Part shown: positions 48,293 to 56,061 of the stretch, in pieces | How positions within the stretch are numbered: position 1 is the first letter of the stretch | Layout of the letters: each line of letters starts with the position of its first letter | Source of the DNA: Bradyrhizobium valentinum | GTDB taxonomy: Bacteria > Pseudomonadota > Alphaproteobacteria > Rhizobiales > Xanthobacteraceae | Length of the DNA: 62,676 bases | Assembly: GCF_001440405.1 (NCBI RefSeq) | Contig: NZ_LLXX01000161.1 | Coordinates: 100,735 to 163,410 of the forward strand | Reading direction: 5' to 3' | The notes under the pieces: model-generated | What the model saw: only the letters and a program-made list of their open reading frames with translations | What the model was told of the DNA's origin: nothing | Database searches by the model: none | Position numbers and translations under genes: made by a program

Positions 48293-49303
48293 ATGAATTT
48301 CATGAAAGCTATCGTCGCTGCAGGCCTCGTTGCCGCATCGACGTCGGCCTTCGCTGCCGACATTACCGGCGCAGGCGCGACCTTCCCGTTCCCGCTCTAT
48401 TCGAAGTGGGCTGACGCCTACAAGAAGGAGACCGGCAACGGCCTGAACTATCAGTCGATCGGTTCCGGCGCCGGCATCAAGCAGATCGTGGCCAAGACCG
48501 TGACCTTCGGCGCCAGCGACATGCCGCTCAAGCCCGAGCAGCTTGAAAAGGACGGCATGATTCAGTGGCCGCAAGCGATGGGCGCGCTGGTGCCCGTCGT
48601 GAACCTCGAAGGCATCAAGCCGGGTGAGCTGGTGTTCTCCGGCGAGTTGCTCGGCGACATCTATCTCGGCAAGATCAAGAAGTGGGACGATCCTGCGATT
48701 GCCAAGCTCAATCCGAAGCTGAAGTTGCCCAGCGACGCCATCACCGTGGTGCGCCGCTCCGACGGCTCCGGTACGACATTCCTCTGGACGGACTATCTCT
48801 CGAAGACCAACGCCGAGTGGAAGGCCAAGGCAGGTTCCGGCACCACGGTCGAGTGGCCGACGGGCGTTGGCGCCAAGGGTAACGAAGGCGTCGCCGGCAA
48901 TGTCAGCCAGACCAAGAACTCGATCGGCTACGTCGAATACGCCTATGCCAAGCAGAACAAGCTGACCTACGGCGCGATGGTCAACAAGGCCGGCAAGACC
49001 GTGCAGCCGACCATTTCGGCATTCCAGGCCGCGGCTGGCAATGCCGACTGGGCCAGCGCCAAGAACTACTTCGTCATTCTGACCGACCAGGCCGGCGAGG
49101 CGTCGTGGCCGATCACCGGCGCGACCTTCATCCTGATGCACAAGGATGCAACCGACAAGGCGGCGTCCCAGGAAGCCATCAAGTTCTTCAAATGGGCGTT
49201 TGAGAAGGGCGACAAGATGGCCGAAGAGCTCGACTACATCCCGATGCCGGACTCGGTGGTCAAGCAGATCGAAAAGACCTGGGCCTCCGAGATCAAGAGC
49301 TGA
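48293..49303 (+). CDS. pstS: PstS: periplasmic phosphate-binding protein
   Basis: A 336-residue binding protein of the high-affinity phosphate importer. A signal peptide (MNFMKAIVAAGLVAASTSAFA) ends before ADITGAGATFPFPLYSKW, the conserved PstS N-terminus; phosphate-contact segments are GSGAGIKQI, FGASDMPLK and RRSDGSGTTFLWTDYL. ATG at 48293 has GGAGA upstream; the ATG at 48281 belongs to an unfavourable longer form. Expression is under the Pho box at 48178. A strong hairpin between pstS and pstC should make PstS more abundant than the membrane subunits. Confidence 0.96.
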   Translation: MNFMKAIVAAGLVAASTSAFAADITGAGATFPFPLYSKWADAYKKETGNGLNYQSIGSGAGIKQIVAKTVTFGASDMPLKPEQLEKDGMIQWPQAMGALVPVVNLEGIKPGELVFSGELLGDIYLGKIKKWDDPAIAKLNPKLKLPSDAITVVRRSDGSGTTFLWTDYLSKTNAEWKAKAGSGTTVEWPTGVGAKGNEGVAGNVSQTKNSIGYVEYAYAKQNKLTYGAMVNKAGKTVQPTISAFQAAAGNADWASAKNYFVILTDQAGEASWPITGATFILMHKDATDKAASQEAIKFFKWAFEKGDKMAEELDYIPMPDSVVKQIEKTWASEIKS

Positions 49304-49328
49304 TCGGTCCAGCGCTTCGCAACACGAT

Positions 49329-49357
49329 TGCTCAACCCGGAATGCCCGGGTTGAGCA
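49329..49357 (+). terminator. Intercistronic hairpin between pstS and pstC
   Basis: Perfect 12-base stem TGCTCAACCCGG / CCGGGTTGAGCA with loop AATGC, 25 bases after the pstS stop. No U-tract follows (CCCCTCTC), so it is more likely an RNA stabiliser or processing site that raises pstS mRNA over pstCAB mRNA than a full terminator. Confidence 0.7.
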
Positions 49358-49452
49358 CCCCTCTCGGGACAAGAGAGGCAAGAACAATGCGCGAGCCGAA
49401 AAAGCCGTGCACCGAAGTCCGGGTCGTTGGACTATAAGTACAGGGGATTGGC

Positions 49453-50451
49453 GTGGCAGAAATGGCGGTTGAACGCGACGTGATGGACGCTGCCGGACCT
49501 TACGATCGCGCAAAGGCTCTCAGCGCGTTCAAGCTCGGCGACGTCACCTTCTACTGGATTACGCGCGCCTGCGCGATCTCGGTTCTGCTCATCCTCGGCG
49601 GCATCATCATTTCGCTTATTATCGGCGCCTGGCCGGCGATCCGGGAATACGGCGCGGGCTTCCTGTGGACGCAGCGCTGGGCGCCGTCTGCCGACCCGCC
49701 AGTGCTCGGCGCGCTCGGTCCGGTCTACGGCACGTTGGTCACGTCCTTTATTGCGATGATGATCGCCATTCCGATCGGCCTCGGCATCGCGATATTCCTG
49801 ACCGAGATTTGCCCGATCTGGCTGCGCCGTCCCATCGGGTTGGCCATCGAGCTGCTTGCCGGCATTCCCTCCATCATCTACGGCATGTGGGGCTTCTTCG
49901 TGCTGGGCCCGTTTCTGGCCGACTCGTTCCAGCCATTCATGATCAAAGTGTTCGACGGCGTTCCCGTGCTGGGGACGATTTTCGCCGGCCCGCCCTCGTA
50001 TCTCAGCCTGTTCAATGCGTCATTGATTTTGGCGATCATGGTGCTGCCGTTCATCACCGCGATCTCGGTGGACGTCTTCAAGACGGTGCCACCGGTATTG
50101 AAGGAAGCGGCCTATGGCGTCGGCTGCACCACGTGGGAAGTCGTTCGCAACGTGGTGATCCCCTACACCCGCGTCGGCGTGATCGGCGGCATCATGCTGG
50201 CGCTCGGCCGTGCGCTGGGCGAGACCATGGCGGTCACCTTCATCATTGGCAATTCGTTCAAGATCCAGTCCTCGATCTTCGCGCCGGGCACCACGATCTC
50301 GGCGGCGATCGCTTCCGAATTCGCCGAGAGCGACGGGCTGCATCAGTCCGGCCTGATCCTGCTCGGCCTGCTCCTGTTCATTCTGACGTTCTTCGTTCTT
50401 GCTGCCGCGCGGCTGATGCTGATGCGTTTGGAAAAGAAGGCGGGGAACTGA
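49453..50451 (+). CDS. pstC: PstC: phosphate ABC transporter permease
   Basis: A 332-residue inner-membrane permease with about six helices. Family markers are the ELLAGIPSIIYGMWGFF stretch and the EAA loop LKEAAYGVGCTTWEVVRNVVIPYTRVG, which contacts PstB. GTG at 49453 follows AGGGG; ATG at 49462 is an alternative. Its stop is followed after one base by the pstA ATG. Together with PstA it forms the translocation pore. Confidence 0.95.
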   Translation: MAEMAVERDVMDAAGPYDRAKALSAFKLGDVTFYWITRACAISVLLILGGIIISLIIGAWPAIREYGAGFLWTQRWAPSADPPVLGALGPVYGTLVTSFIAMMIAIPIGLGIAIFLTEICPIWLRRPIGLAIELLAGIPSIIYGMWGFFVLGPFLADSFQPFMIKVFDGVPVLGTIFAGPPSYLSLFNASLILAIMVLPFITAISVDVFKTVPPVLKEAAYGVGCTTWEVVRNVVIPYTRVGVIGGIMLALGRALGETMAVTFIIGNSFKIQSSIFAPGTTISAAIASEFAESDGLHQSGLILLGLLLFILTFFVLAAARLMLMRLEKKAGN

Positions 50452-50452
50452 C

Positions 50453-51298
50453 ATGAACCCGATTTACGTCTCCCGCCGCCGCAAGAATATCATCATCAAG
50501 TTCCTGTGCCTGGGCGCCGCGGCGTTCGGCGTGACCTGGCTCGCGCTGATCCTGTTCACGCTGTTCTATAACGGCCTCGCCGGACTCAACCTCGCCGTCT
50601 TCACCCAGGATACGCCGCCGCCCGGTTCGACCGATGGCGGCCTGCGCAACGCCATCATCGGCTCGATCATGATGACCGTGATCGGGGTCGGTATCGGTGC
50701 GCCGCTCGGCCTGTTCGCCGGAACCTATCTGGCCGAATACGGCAAGCACGACAGGCTCACCTCGGTGATCCGCTTCATCAACGACATTCTGCTCTCCGCG
50801 CCTTCGATCATCATCGGCCTGTTCATCTACGGCGCGATCGTGGTGCCGATGGGCGGCTTCTCGGCCTTTGCCGGCTGTCTGGCGCTCGCCGTGATCGTGA
50901 TCCCCGTGGTGGTCCGCACCACCGAGGACATGCTGGGGCTGGTGCCCAATCCGCTGCGCGAGGCGGCGTCCGCGCTCGGCCTGCCGCGCTCGCTGGTGAT
51001 CCGCCGGATCGCCTATCGCGCCGCGCGCGCCGGCCTTATCACCGGCGTCCTGCTGGCGACCGCCCGCGTCGCCGGCGAAACCGCGCCGCTGCTGTTCACC
51101 GCGCTGTCCAACCAGTTCTTTAGCCTCGACCTGACCAGGACGATGGCGAACCTGCCGGTCACCATCAACAACTTCGTGCAGAGCCCCTATGTCTACTGGA
51201 AGCAGCTCGCCTGGAGCGGGGCCCTGCTGATCACGCTTACCGTACTTGCCCTGAATATTGGCGCGCGCATTCTTGGCGCCGAGAGGACATCCAAATGA
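50453..51298 (+). CDS. pstA: PstA: phosphate ABC transporter permease
   Basis: A 281-residue inner-membrane permease with six predicted helices. Family markers are SAPSIIIGLFIYGAIV and the EAA loop PNPLREAASALGLPRSLVIRRIAYRAARAG, and LTRTMANLPVTINNF near the C-terminus. The ATG at 50453 is preceded by GGGGAA and lies one base after the pstC stop. Its own stop overlaps the pstB start (ATGA). Confidence 0.95.
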   Translation: MNPIYVSRRRKNIIIKFLCLGAAAFGVTWLALILFTLFYNGLAGLNLAVFTQDTPPPGSTDGGLRNAIIGSIMMTVIGVGIGAPLGLFAGTYLAEYGKHDRLTSVIRFINDILLSAPSIIIGLFIYGAIVVPMGGFSAFAGCLALAVIVIPVVVRTTEDMLGLVPNPLREAASALGLPRSLVIRRIAYRAARAGLITGVLLATARVAGETAPLLFTALSNQFFSLDLTRTMANLPVTINNFVQSPYVYWKQLAWSGALLITLTVLALNIGARILGAERTSK

Positions 51299-52116
51299 CC
51301 GAACTCTCCGTATCCGTGAGTAACGCGAACGGCCCCGTTCCGCAGGTGGCGCTGCCGGAGGCTGCGCCGAAGGTGACTGCCCGCGGCCTGAACTTTTACT
51401 ATGGCGAGCACCACGCGCTGAAGAACATCAACCTGACGCTCGGCACCCACCGCGTCACCGCCTTCATCGGCCCGTCGGGCTGCGGCAAGTCCACGCTGCT
51501 GCGCATCTTCAACCGGATGTACGACCTCTATCCCGGCCAGAAGGCGACCGGTCAGTTGATGCTCGACCAGACCAACATTCTCGACCCCAAGCTCGATCTC
51601 AATCTGCTGCGGGCCCGCGTCGGCATGGTGTTCCAGAAGCCGACGCCGTTTCCGATGACGATCTACGAAAACATCGCCTTCGGCATTCGCCTCTATGAAA
51701 AGATCTCGAAGTCCGAGATGGACGGCCGGGTGGAGAAGGCGCTGCGCGGCGGCGCGCTGTGGAACGAGGTCAAGGACAAGCTGAACGCCTCCGGCCTGTC
51801 GCTGTCCGGCGGCCAGCAGCAGCGGCTCTGCATCGCGCGGACGGTGGCGGTGCGGCCCGAAGTGATCCTGTTCGACGAGCCTTGTTCCGCGCTGGACCCG
51901 ATCTCGACCGCCAAGATCGAGGAGCTGATCCAGGAGCTGGCGGAGGATTACACCATCGCCATCGTCACCCATAACATGCAGCAGGCGGCGCGCGTCTCGG
52001 ACAAGACCGCCTTCATGTATCTCGGTGAGCTGATCGAGTTCGACGACACCAACAAGATTTTCACCTCGCCCGGCGATCGACGCACCCAGGACTACATCAC
52101 CGGGCGGTTTGGCTAG
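51295..52116 (+). CDS. pstB: PstB: phosphate ABC transporter ATP-binding protein
   Basis: A 273-residue ATPase. Walker A GPSGCGKSTLLR, the PstB-specific RMYDLYPGQKATGQLMLD region, Q-loop VGMVFQKPTPFPMTIYENI, signature LSLSGGQQQRLCIAR, Walker B VILFDEPCSALDP, and the H-loop THNMQQAARVSD. The N-terminal ~25 residues are a variable extension. The ATG overlaps the pstA stop. A family-F repeat begins at its stop and a hairpin separates it from phoU. Confidence 0.96.
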   Translation: MTELSVSVSNANGPVPQVALPEAAPKVTARGLNFYYGEHHALKNINLTLGTHRVTAFIGPSGCGKSTLLRIFNRMYDLYPGQKATGQLMLDQTNILDPKLDLNLLRARVGMVFQKPTPFPMTIYENIAFGIRLYEKISKSEMDGRVEKALRGGALWNEVKDKLNASGLSLSGGQQQRLCIARTVAVRPEVILFDEPCSALDPISTAKIEELIQELAEDYTIAIVTHNMQQAARVSDKTAFMYLGELIEFDDTNKIFTSPGDRRTQDYITGRFG

Positions 52117-52160
52117 CATGATCCGGAAAAGTGGGAACCGGTTTTCCGAAGAGATCATGC
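52116..52160. repeat. Palindromic repeat, family F, inside the pst operon
   Basis: GCATGATCCGGAAAAGTGGG and closing arm CCGGTTTTCCGAAGAGATCATGC. It starts on the last base of the pstB stop codon. The other copy is at 20412-20458. Its position between pstB and phoU suggests it helps set mRNA processing or stability. Confidence 0.75.
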
Positions 52161-52175
52161 TCAAACGAGAAAATG

Positions 52176-52213
52176 AAATCATGATCCGATTCAATCCAAT
52201 CGGATCATGATTT
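52176..52213 (+). promoter_or_regulatory. Perfect 16-base-pair hairpin next to the phoU ribosome site
   Basis: AAATCATGATCCGATT - CAATCC - AATCGGATCATGATTT, followed at once by AAGGAGATAACAG and the phoU ATG at 52227. It contains the same ATCATGATCC core as the family-F repeat just upstream. It may insulate or delay phoU translation, or mark an RNA cleavage site. Confidence 0.65.
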
Positions 52214-52226
52214 AAGGAGATAACAG

Positions 52227-52943
52227 ATGGCATCCGAGCACACCGCCAAGGCGTTCGACAGCGACCTTCAGGAACTGACCCGTCTGGTCGCCGAGATGGG
52301 CGGCATGGTCGAACGCATGATCACCGAATCCGTCGACGCGCTGGTCCGCCGCGACATCCCACTCGGCAAGCGGGTCGTTGCGACCGACGTCGAGATCGAC
52401 CGCCTGCAGCATCTGATCGAGGAGCGCGCGGTGCTGACCATCGCACGGCGTCAGCCGATGGCGATCGATTTGCGCGAGATCGTCGGCGCCATGCGCGTCG
52501 CCACCGATCTGGAGCGGATCGGCGACCTCGCCAAGAACATGGGCAAGCGGGTCTCGGCGCTGGAGAACGATTTCCAGCCCTTGAAGCTGATGCGCGGCCT
52601 GGAGCACATGACCGATCTGGTGCAGTCGCAGGTCAAGTCGGTGCTGGACGCCTATGCGGCGCACGATCTGCCGGCGGCGATGGCGGTGTGGAAGGGCGAC
52701 GAGGAAGTCGACGCCATCTGCACCTCGCTGTTCCGCGAACTCCTGACCTATATGATGGAAGATCCGCGCAACATCTCGTTCTGTATCCACCTGATGTTCT
52801 GCGCCAAGAATATCGAGCGGATCGGCGATCACGCCACCAACATCGCCGAAACCGTGTTCTACATGATCGAAGGCCAGCAAATTCTTGACCAGCGCCCGAA
52901 GGGCGACATGACGACGTTTGCTACCACCGTACCTAATACTTGA
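52227..52943 (+). CDS. phoU: PhoU: phosphate signalling/transport regulator
   Basis: A 238-residue cytoplasmic protein with two PhoU three-helix repeats, each with the metal-site pattern: MVERMITESVDALVRRD with MRVATDLERIGDLAKNM in the first, and MCFCAKNIERIGDHATNIAE-type sequence (LMFCAKNIERIGDHATN) in the second. It conveys the transport state of PstSCAB to PhoR and restrains phosphate uptake. ATG at 52227 follows AAGGAG by seven bases. phoB follows after 10 bases. Confidence 0.96.
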   Translation: MASEHTAKAFDSDLQELTRLVAEMGGMVERMITESVDALVRRDIPLGKRVVATDVEIDRLQHLIEERAVLTIARRQPMAIDLREIVGAMRVATDLERIGDLAKNMGKRVSALENDFQPLKLMRGLEHMTDLVQSQVKSVLDAYAAHDLPAAMAVWKGDEEVDAICTSLFRELLTYMMEDPRNISFCIHLMFCAKNIERIGDHATNIAETVFYMIEGQQILDQRPKGDMTTFATTVPNT

Positions 52944-52953
52944 GGAAAGCAGA

Positions 52954-53658
52954 ATGAGCGCGCGCATTATGGTGGTCGAGGACGAGGAAGCGCTGACCAC
53001 GCTGTTGCGCTACAACCTCGACGCCGAAGGTTATGATGTCGAAACCGTCGCCCGCGGCGACGATGCGGATACGCGGCTGAAGGAGCGGGTGCCCGATCTT
53101 GTGGTGCTCGACTGGATGCTGCCGGGCCTGTCTGGCATTGAACTGTGCCGCCGGCTCCGCGCCCGACCCGAGACCAAGCAATTACCGATCATCATGCTGA
53201 CGGCGCGCGGCGAGGAGAGCGAGCGCGTGCGCGGGCTTGCGACCGGCGCCGACGACTACATCGTCAAGCCGTTCTCGGTGCCGGAACTGCTGGCGCGGGT
53301 GAAGGGCCTGTTGCGGCGGGCGAGCCCCGAGCGGCTCGCCACCGTGCTCACTTATGGCGACATCGAGCTCGATCGCGAGAAACGCCGCGTCGCGCGTTCG
53401 GGCCGCCAGATCGATCTCGGCCCGACCGAATACCGGTTGTTGGAATTTTTCCTGGAGCATCCCGGCCGCGTCTTCAGCCGCGAGCAGTTGCTCGACAGCG
53501 TCTGGGGCCGCGACATCTATATCGACGAACGCACCGTCGACGTTCACATCGGCCGCCTGCGCAAACTGCTCAACCCCGGCCGCGAGCAGGACCCGATCCG
53601 TACCGTCCGCGGCGCGGGATATGCGCTGGATGATCGCTTTGCGAAGGTGGAGCCGTAA
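52954..53658 (+). CDS. phoB: PhoB: phosphate-regulon response regulator
   Basis: A 234-residue OmpR/PhoB-type response regulator. The receiver domain has the acidic pair VVEDEEAL, phospho-acceptor Asp53 (LVVLDWMLPG), and the switch Lys in DDYIVKPFS. The C-terminal winged HTH (about 130-230) contains DLGPTEYRLLEFFLEHPGRVFSREQLLDSVWG and TVDVHIGRLRKLL. ATG at 52954 has GAGGAAAG upstream. It is the last gene of the pst operon and is expected to bind the Pho box at 48178. Confidence 0.96.
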   Translation: MSARIMVVEDEEALTTLLRYNLDAEGYDVETVARGDDADTRLKERVPDLVVLDWMLPGLSGIELCRRLRARPETKQLPIIMLTARGEESERVRGLATGADDYIVKPFSVPELLARVKGLLRRASPERLATVLTYGDIELDREKRRVARSGRQIDLGPTEYRLLEFFLEHPGRVFSREQLLDSVWGRDIYIDERTVDVHIGRLRKLLNPGREQDPIRTVRGAGYALDDRFAKVEP

Positions 53659-53687
53659 CGCTCTGCTGTTGTCTCAGCAAACTCAGC

Positions 53688-53813
53688 CGTCGTCTCCGCG
53701 AATGCGGGGACCCATAACCACAAATCCTGATTGTTGAAAAAGCTGGAGCTCCAGCTCAGCATAACCACATGCACCTGTGGTTATGGGTCCCTGCGTTTCG
53801 CAGGGACGACGTC
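53688..53813. repeat. Intergenic palindromic repeat, family B
   Basis: CGTCGTCTCCGCG...GGGGACCCATAACCAC and GTGGTTATGGGTCCCTGCG...CAGGGACGACGTC, with inner arms AGCTGGAGCTCCAGCT. It lies between the convergent phoB and gcrA genes and may terminate both transcripts. Confidence 0.75.
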
Positions 53814-53834
53814 GTTGAGATAATCCCCGCGCCC

Positions 53835-54347
53835 TTACCGCGTCTGCTTCGGCTGCTGCCTCCGCCGGTCGGCGGCGGGCTGGTAGGCGATGCGCGAATG
53901 GTGGGCACAGTAGGGCAGTCCGGTGAGCGCCTTGCCGCCGCAGAAGAAGAATTCCGGGCTCGAGGGATCGCCGACCGGCCAGTGGCAGGTGGCTTCGTTC
54001 AGCTCCAGCAGCGACAGCCGCTGGCTCATCGGCACCACATTGTCGAAGGCGATCGGATCAGGCTCCATCTCGACCTCGAAGGCGTGCGCGAGCGCGGTGT
54101 TGCCGCGCGACACCGGCCGCGACACCCGCATCATCTGCTGGGCGGCGGGACGCGCCTTGCGCTGCCGCGGGGCCGCCGAGGAGGGGCTCTTGGCACGGCC
54201 GGACAGGCCCAACCGGTGCACTTTGCCGATCACTGCGTTTCGCGTCACATTTCCAAGTTCCGCGGCGATCTGGCTCGCCGATAATCCGGCTTCCCAGAGC
54301 TTCTTAAGCTGCTCGACGCGATCGTCGGACCAGGTCAATACCGTCAT
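53835..54347 (-). CDS. gcrA: GcrA: cell-cycle transcriptional regulator
   Basis: A 170-residue GcrA-family protein. The N-terminal 45 residues form the DNA-binding domain (TWSDDRVEQLKKLWEAGLSASQIAAELG, then VTRNAVIGKVHRLGLSGR), the middle is a proline- and arginine-rich linker, and the C-terminal sigma-70 interaction domain includes LLELNEATCHWPVGDP and FFFCGGKALTGLPYCAHHSRIAYQP. In Caulobacter GcrA works with the housekeeping sigma factor and prefers promoters methylated at GANTC by CcrM. Upstream GANTC sites are noted separately. Length and motifs are complete. Confidence 0.95.
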   Translation of the reverse strand: MTVLTWSDDRVEQLKKLWEAGLSASQIAAELGNVTRNAVIGKVHRLGLSGRAKSPSSAAPRQRKARPAAQQMMRVSRPVSRGNTALAHAFEVEMEPDPIAFDNVVPMSQRLSLLELNEATCHWPVGDPSSPEFFFCGGKALTGLPYCAHHSRIAYQPAADRRRQQPKQTR

Positions 54348-54489
54348 CGTATTCTTCCCTTCGCGTCGCGCCGGCCAACGTGGGGCAGCGCCCGCGATGT
54401 CACTCGTCTCAAAAATCCCTGCGGTCAGAATCCCTTAGCCCTCGCCGGGCGCGCTAACCGCGCCCGAACGTTTACGCATGCACAAAAAG

Positions 54490-54574
54490 GACTCTAGGGA
54501 TCAGAACTGCCGCACGAGATGTCGTACCCGACAGCCCAAACGCTACAATATGGCGTGACTCGGGCGCAAGAGTC
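54490..54574. promoter_or_regulatory. Cluster of three GANTC (CcrM) sites upstream of gcrA
   Basis: GACTC at 54490-54494, GACTC at 54557-54561 and GAGTC at 54570-54574. Such sites are methylated by CcrM in alphaproteobacteria. They fall in the 505-base gap 54348-54852 between the divergent gcrA and argD genes; the gap also holds the argD promoter and hairpin annotated below and no gene that I can support. Confidence 0.55.
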
Positions 54575-54691
54575 CGGGCCAGAACGTCCACATGTTCTGA
54601 CATCTAGGCATTTAACTGCGTGTTTTCCACCACACCGCAATCTTACGGATTTTGGGCATCTTGCACCGCAGGAAAGGCCTTCCGTGGCGTG

Positions 54692-54719
54692 TTGACAGCG
54701 CTCCCGGCCCACATAGAAT
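54692..54719 (+). promoter_or_regulatory. Strong sigma-70-type promoter for argD
   Basis: TTGACA (54692-54697), a 16-base spacer, and TAGAAT (54714-54719), pointing at argD. The expected transcript start is near 54726, so the argD leader would be about 125 bases long and begin with the hairpin at 54727-54753. Confidence 0.6.
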
Positions 54720-54726
54720 GCCTCTC

Positions 54727-54753
54727 ACGTGCCGCCCTTAAGAGGCGGCACGT
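54727..54753 (+). promoter_or_regulatory. Perfect stem-loop at the predicted 5' end of the argD transcript
   Basis: ACGTGCCGCC - CTTAAGA - GGCGGCACGT, ten perfect base pairs, followed by TTCGTTTTCG. It begins one or two bases after the predicted start of transcription. It could protect the 5' end of the mRNA, attenuate transcription (the U-rich tail allows a weak terminator), or end a very short RNA. Confidence 0.55.
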
Positions 54754-54852
54754 TTCGTTTTCGCAAGACCGGCTGTTGCCGCCTTCGCGCCAATGCACGC
54801 GTGTGCTCCGCGGCAGGTCTCAAAAGCAGGTCTCAAACCTTCAGTGATTGCC

Positions 54853-56061
54853 ATGACCAATAGCGCCACGTCGCATCTGCTCCCCGTCTTCGCCAGGGTC
54901 GATCTCGGCTTCGAACGCGGCGAAGGCGCGTGGCTGGTCGCAACCAATGGCGAGCGCTATCTCGACTTCACTTCGGGCGTCGCGGTGAACGCGCTGGGCC
55001 ATTGCCATCCGTACCTGGTGGCGGCGCTGCAGGAGCAGGCGACCAAGCTCTGGCACATGTCGAACCTGTTCAAGAGCCCGGACGGCGAGAAGCTCGCCGC
55101 GCGGCTCTGCGAGCAGAGCTTTGCCGACCTCGTATTCTTCTGCAATTCCGGCGCGGAGGCAATGGAAGGCGTGATCAAGGTCGTGCGCCGCTATCATGCG
55201 TCGAAGGGGCATCCGGAGCGCTACCGCCTCGTCACCTTCGAGGGTGCGTTCCACGGCCGCACGCTGGCGACATTGGCCGCCACCGGCTCCGCCAAATATC
55301 TCGAAGGCTTTGGGCCGCCGATGGACGGCTTCGACCAGGTGCCGCACGGCGATCTCGAAGCGGTGAAAAAGGCGATCGGTCCGCACACCGCGGGCATCCT
55401 GATCGAGCCGGTACAGGGCGAGGGCGGCGTGCGCTCGGCGCCGCAGGCCTTCTTCAAGGCATTGCGACAGCTCTGCGACGAGCATGGCCTCTTGCTCGCA
55501 TTCGACGAGGTGCAGACCGGCATGGGCCGCACCGGCGATCTCTTCGCGTACAAGCGCGCCGGCGTGACGCCGGATGTGATGTCGCTGGCCAAAGCGCTGG
55601 GCGGCGGCTTTCCGATCGGCGCGGTACTGGCGACCGCCGAAGCCGCCTCCGGCATGACGCCCGGCTCGCACGGCTCGACCTTCGGCGGCAATCCGCTGGC
55701 GATCGCTGCGGCCAATGCCGTGCTCGATGTGATGCTGAAGCCCGGCTTCTTCGACCATGTGCAGAAGATGTCGCTGCTCCTGAAACAGAAACTGGCCTCC
55801 GTCGTCGATCGCTATCCGGCCGTGCTCTCGGAAGTGCGCGGCGAGGGGCTCCTCGTCGGCGTCAAGGCCGTAGTGCCCTCAGGCGATCTCGTCAACGCGC
55901 TGCGCGACCAGAAGCTGCTGACGGTGGGCGCCGGCGACAATGTGGTGCGCTTCCTGGCGCCGTTGATCGTGACCGAGACCGAGATCGACGAGTCCGTTCA
56001 GATGCTCGAACGCGCCTGCGTTGCGCTGTCGGGCGCGCCGTTGAAGAAGGCGACCGGATGA
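54853..56061 (+). CDS. argD: ArgD: acetylornithine aminotransferase
   Basis: A 402-residue class-III PLP aminotransferase catalysing N-acetylglutamate semialdehyde to N-acetylornithine in arginine synthesis. The PLP lysine is Lys247 (SLAKALGGGFPIGA); other features are CNSGAEAMEGVIKVVRRYHA, the Asp of LLAFDEVQTGMGRTG, and GSHGSTFGGNPLA. ATG at 54853 is the family start; an in-frame ATG at 54793 lies in the leader. The end overlaps argF (ATGATGA), so the two are translationally coupled. Succinyl-diaminopimelate aminotransferase activity is also common in this family. Confidence 0.94.
   Translation: MTNSATSHLLPVFARVDLGFERGEGAWLVATNGERYLDFTSGVAVNALGHCHPYLVAALQEQATKLWHMSNLFKSPDGEKLAARLCEQSFADLVFFCNSGAEAMEGVIKVVRRYHASKGHPERYRLVTFEGAFHGRTLATLAATGSAKYLEGFGPPMDGFDQVPHGDLEAVKKAIGPHTAGILIEPVQGEGGVRSAPQAFFKALRQLCDEHGLLLAFDEVQTGMGRTGDLFAYKRAGVTPDVMSLAKALGGGFPIGAVLATAEAASGMTPGSHGSTFGGNPLAIAAANAVLDVMLKPGFFDHVQKMSLLLKQKLASVVDRYPAVLSEVRGEGLLVGVKAVVPSGDLVNALRDQKLLTVGAGDNVVRFLAPLIVTETEIDESVQMLERACVALSGAPLKKATG

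Noticed and set aside
49665..50456. A 263-codon second frame inside pstC
   Set aside because: It is histidine- and arginine-rich shadow sequence; pstC itself is complete and typical.
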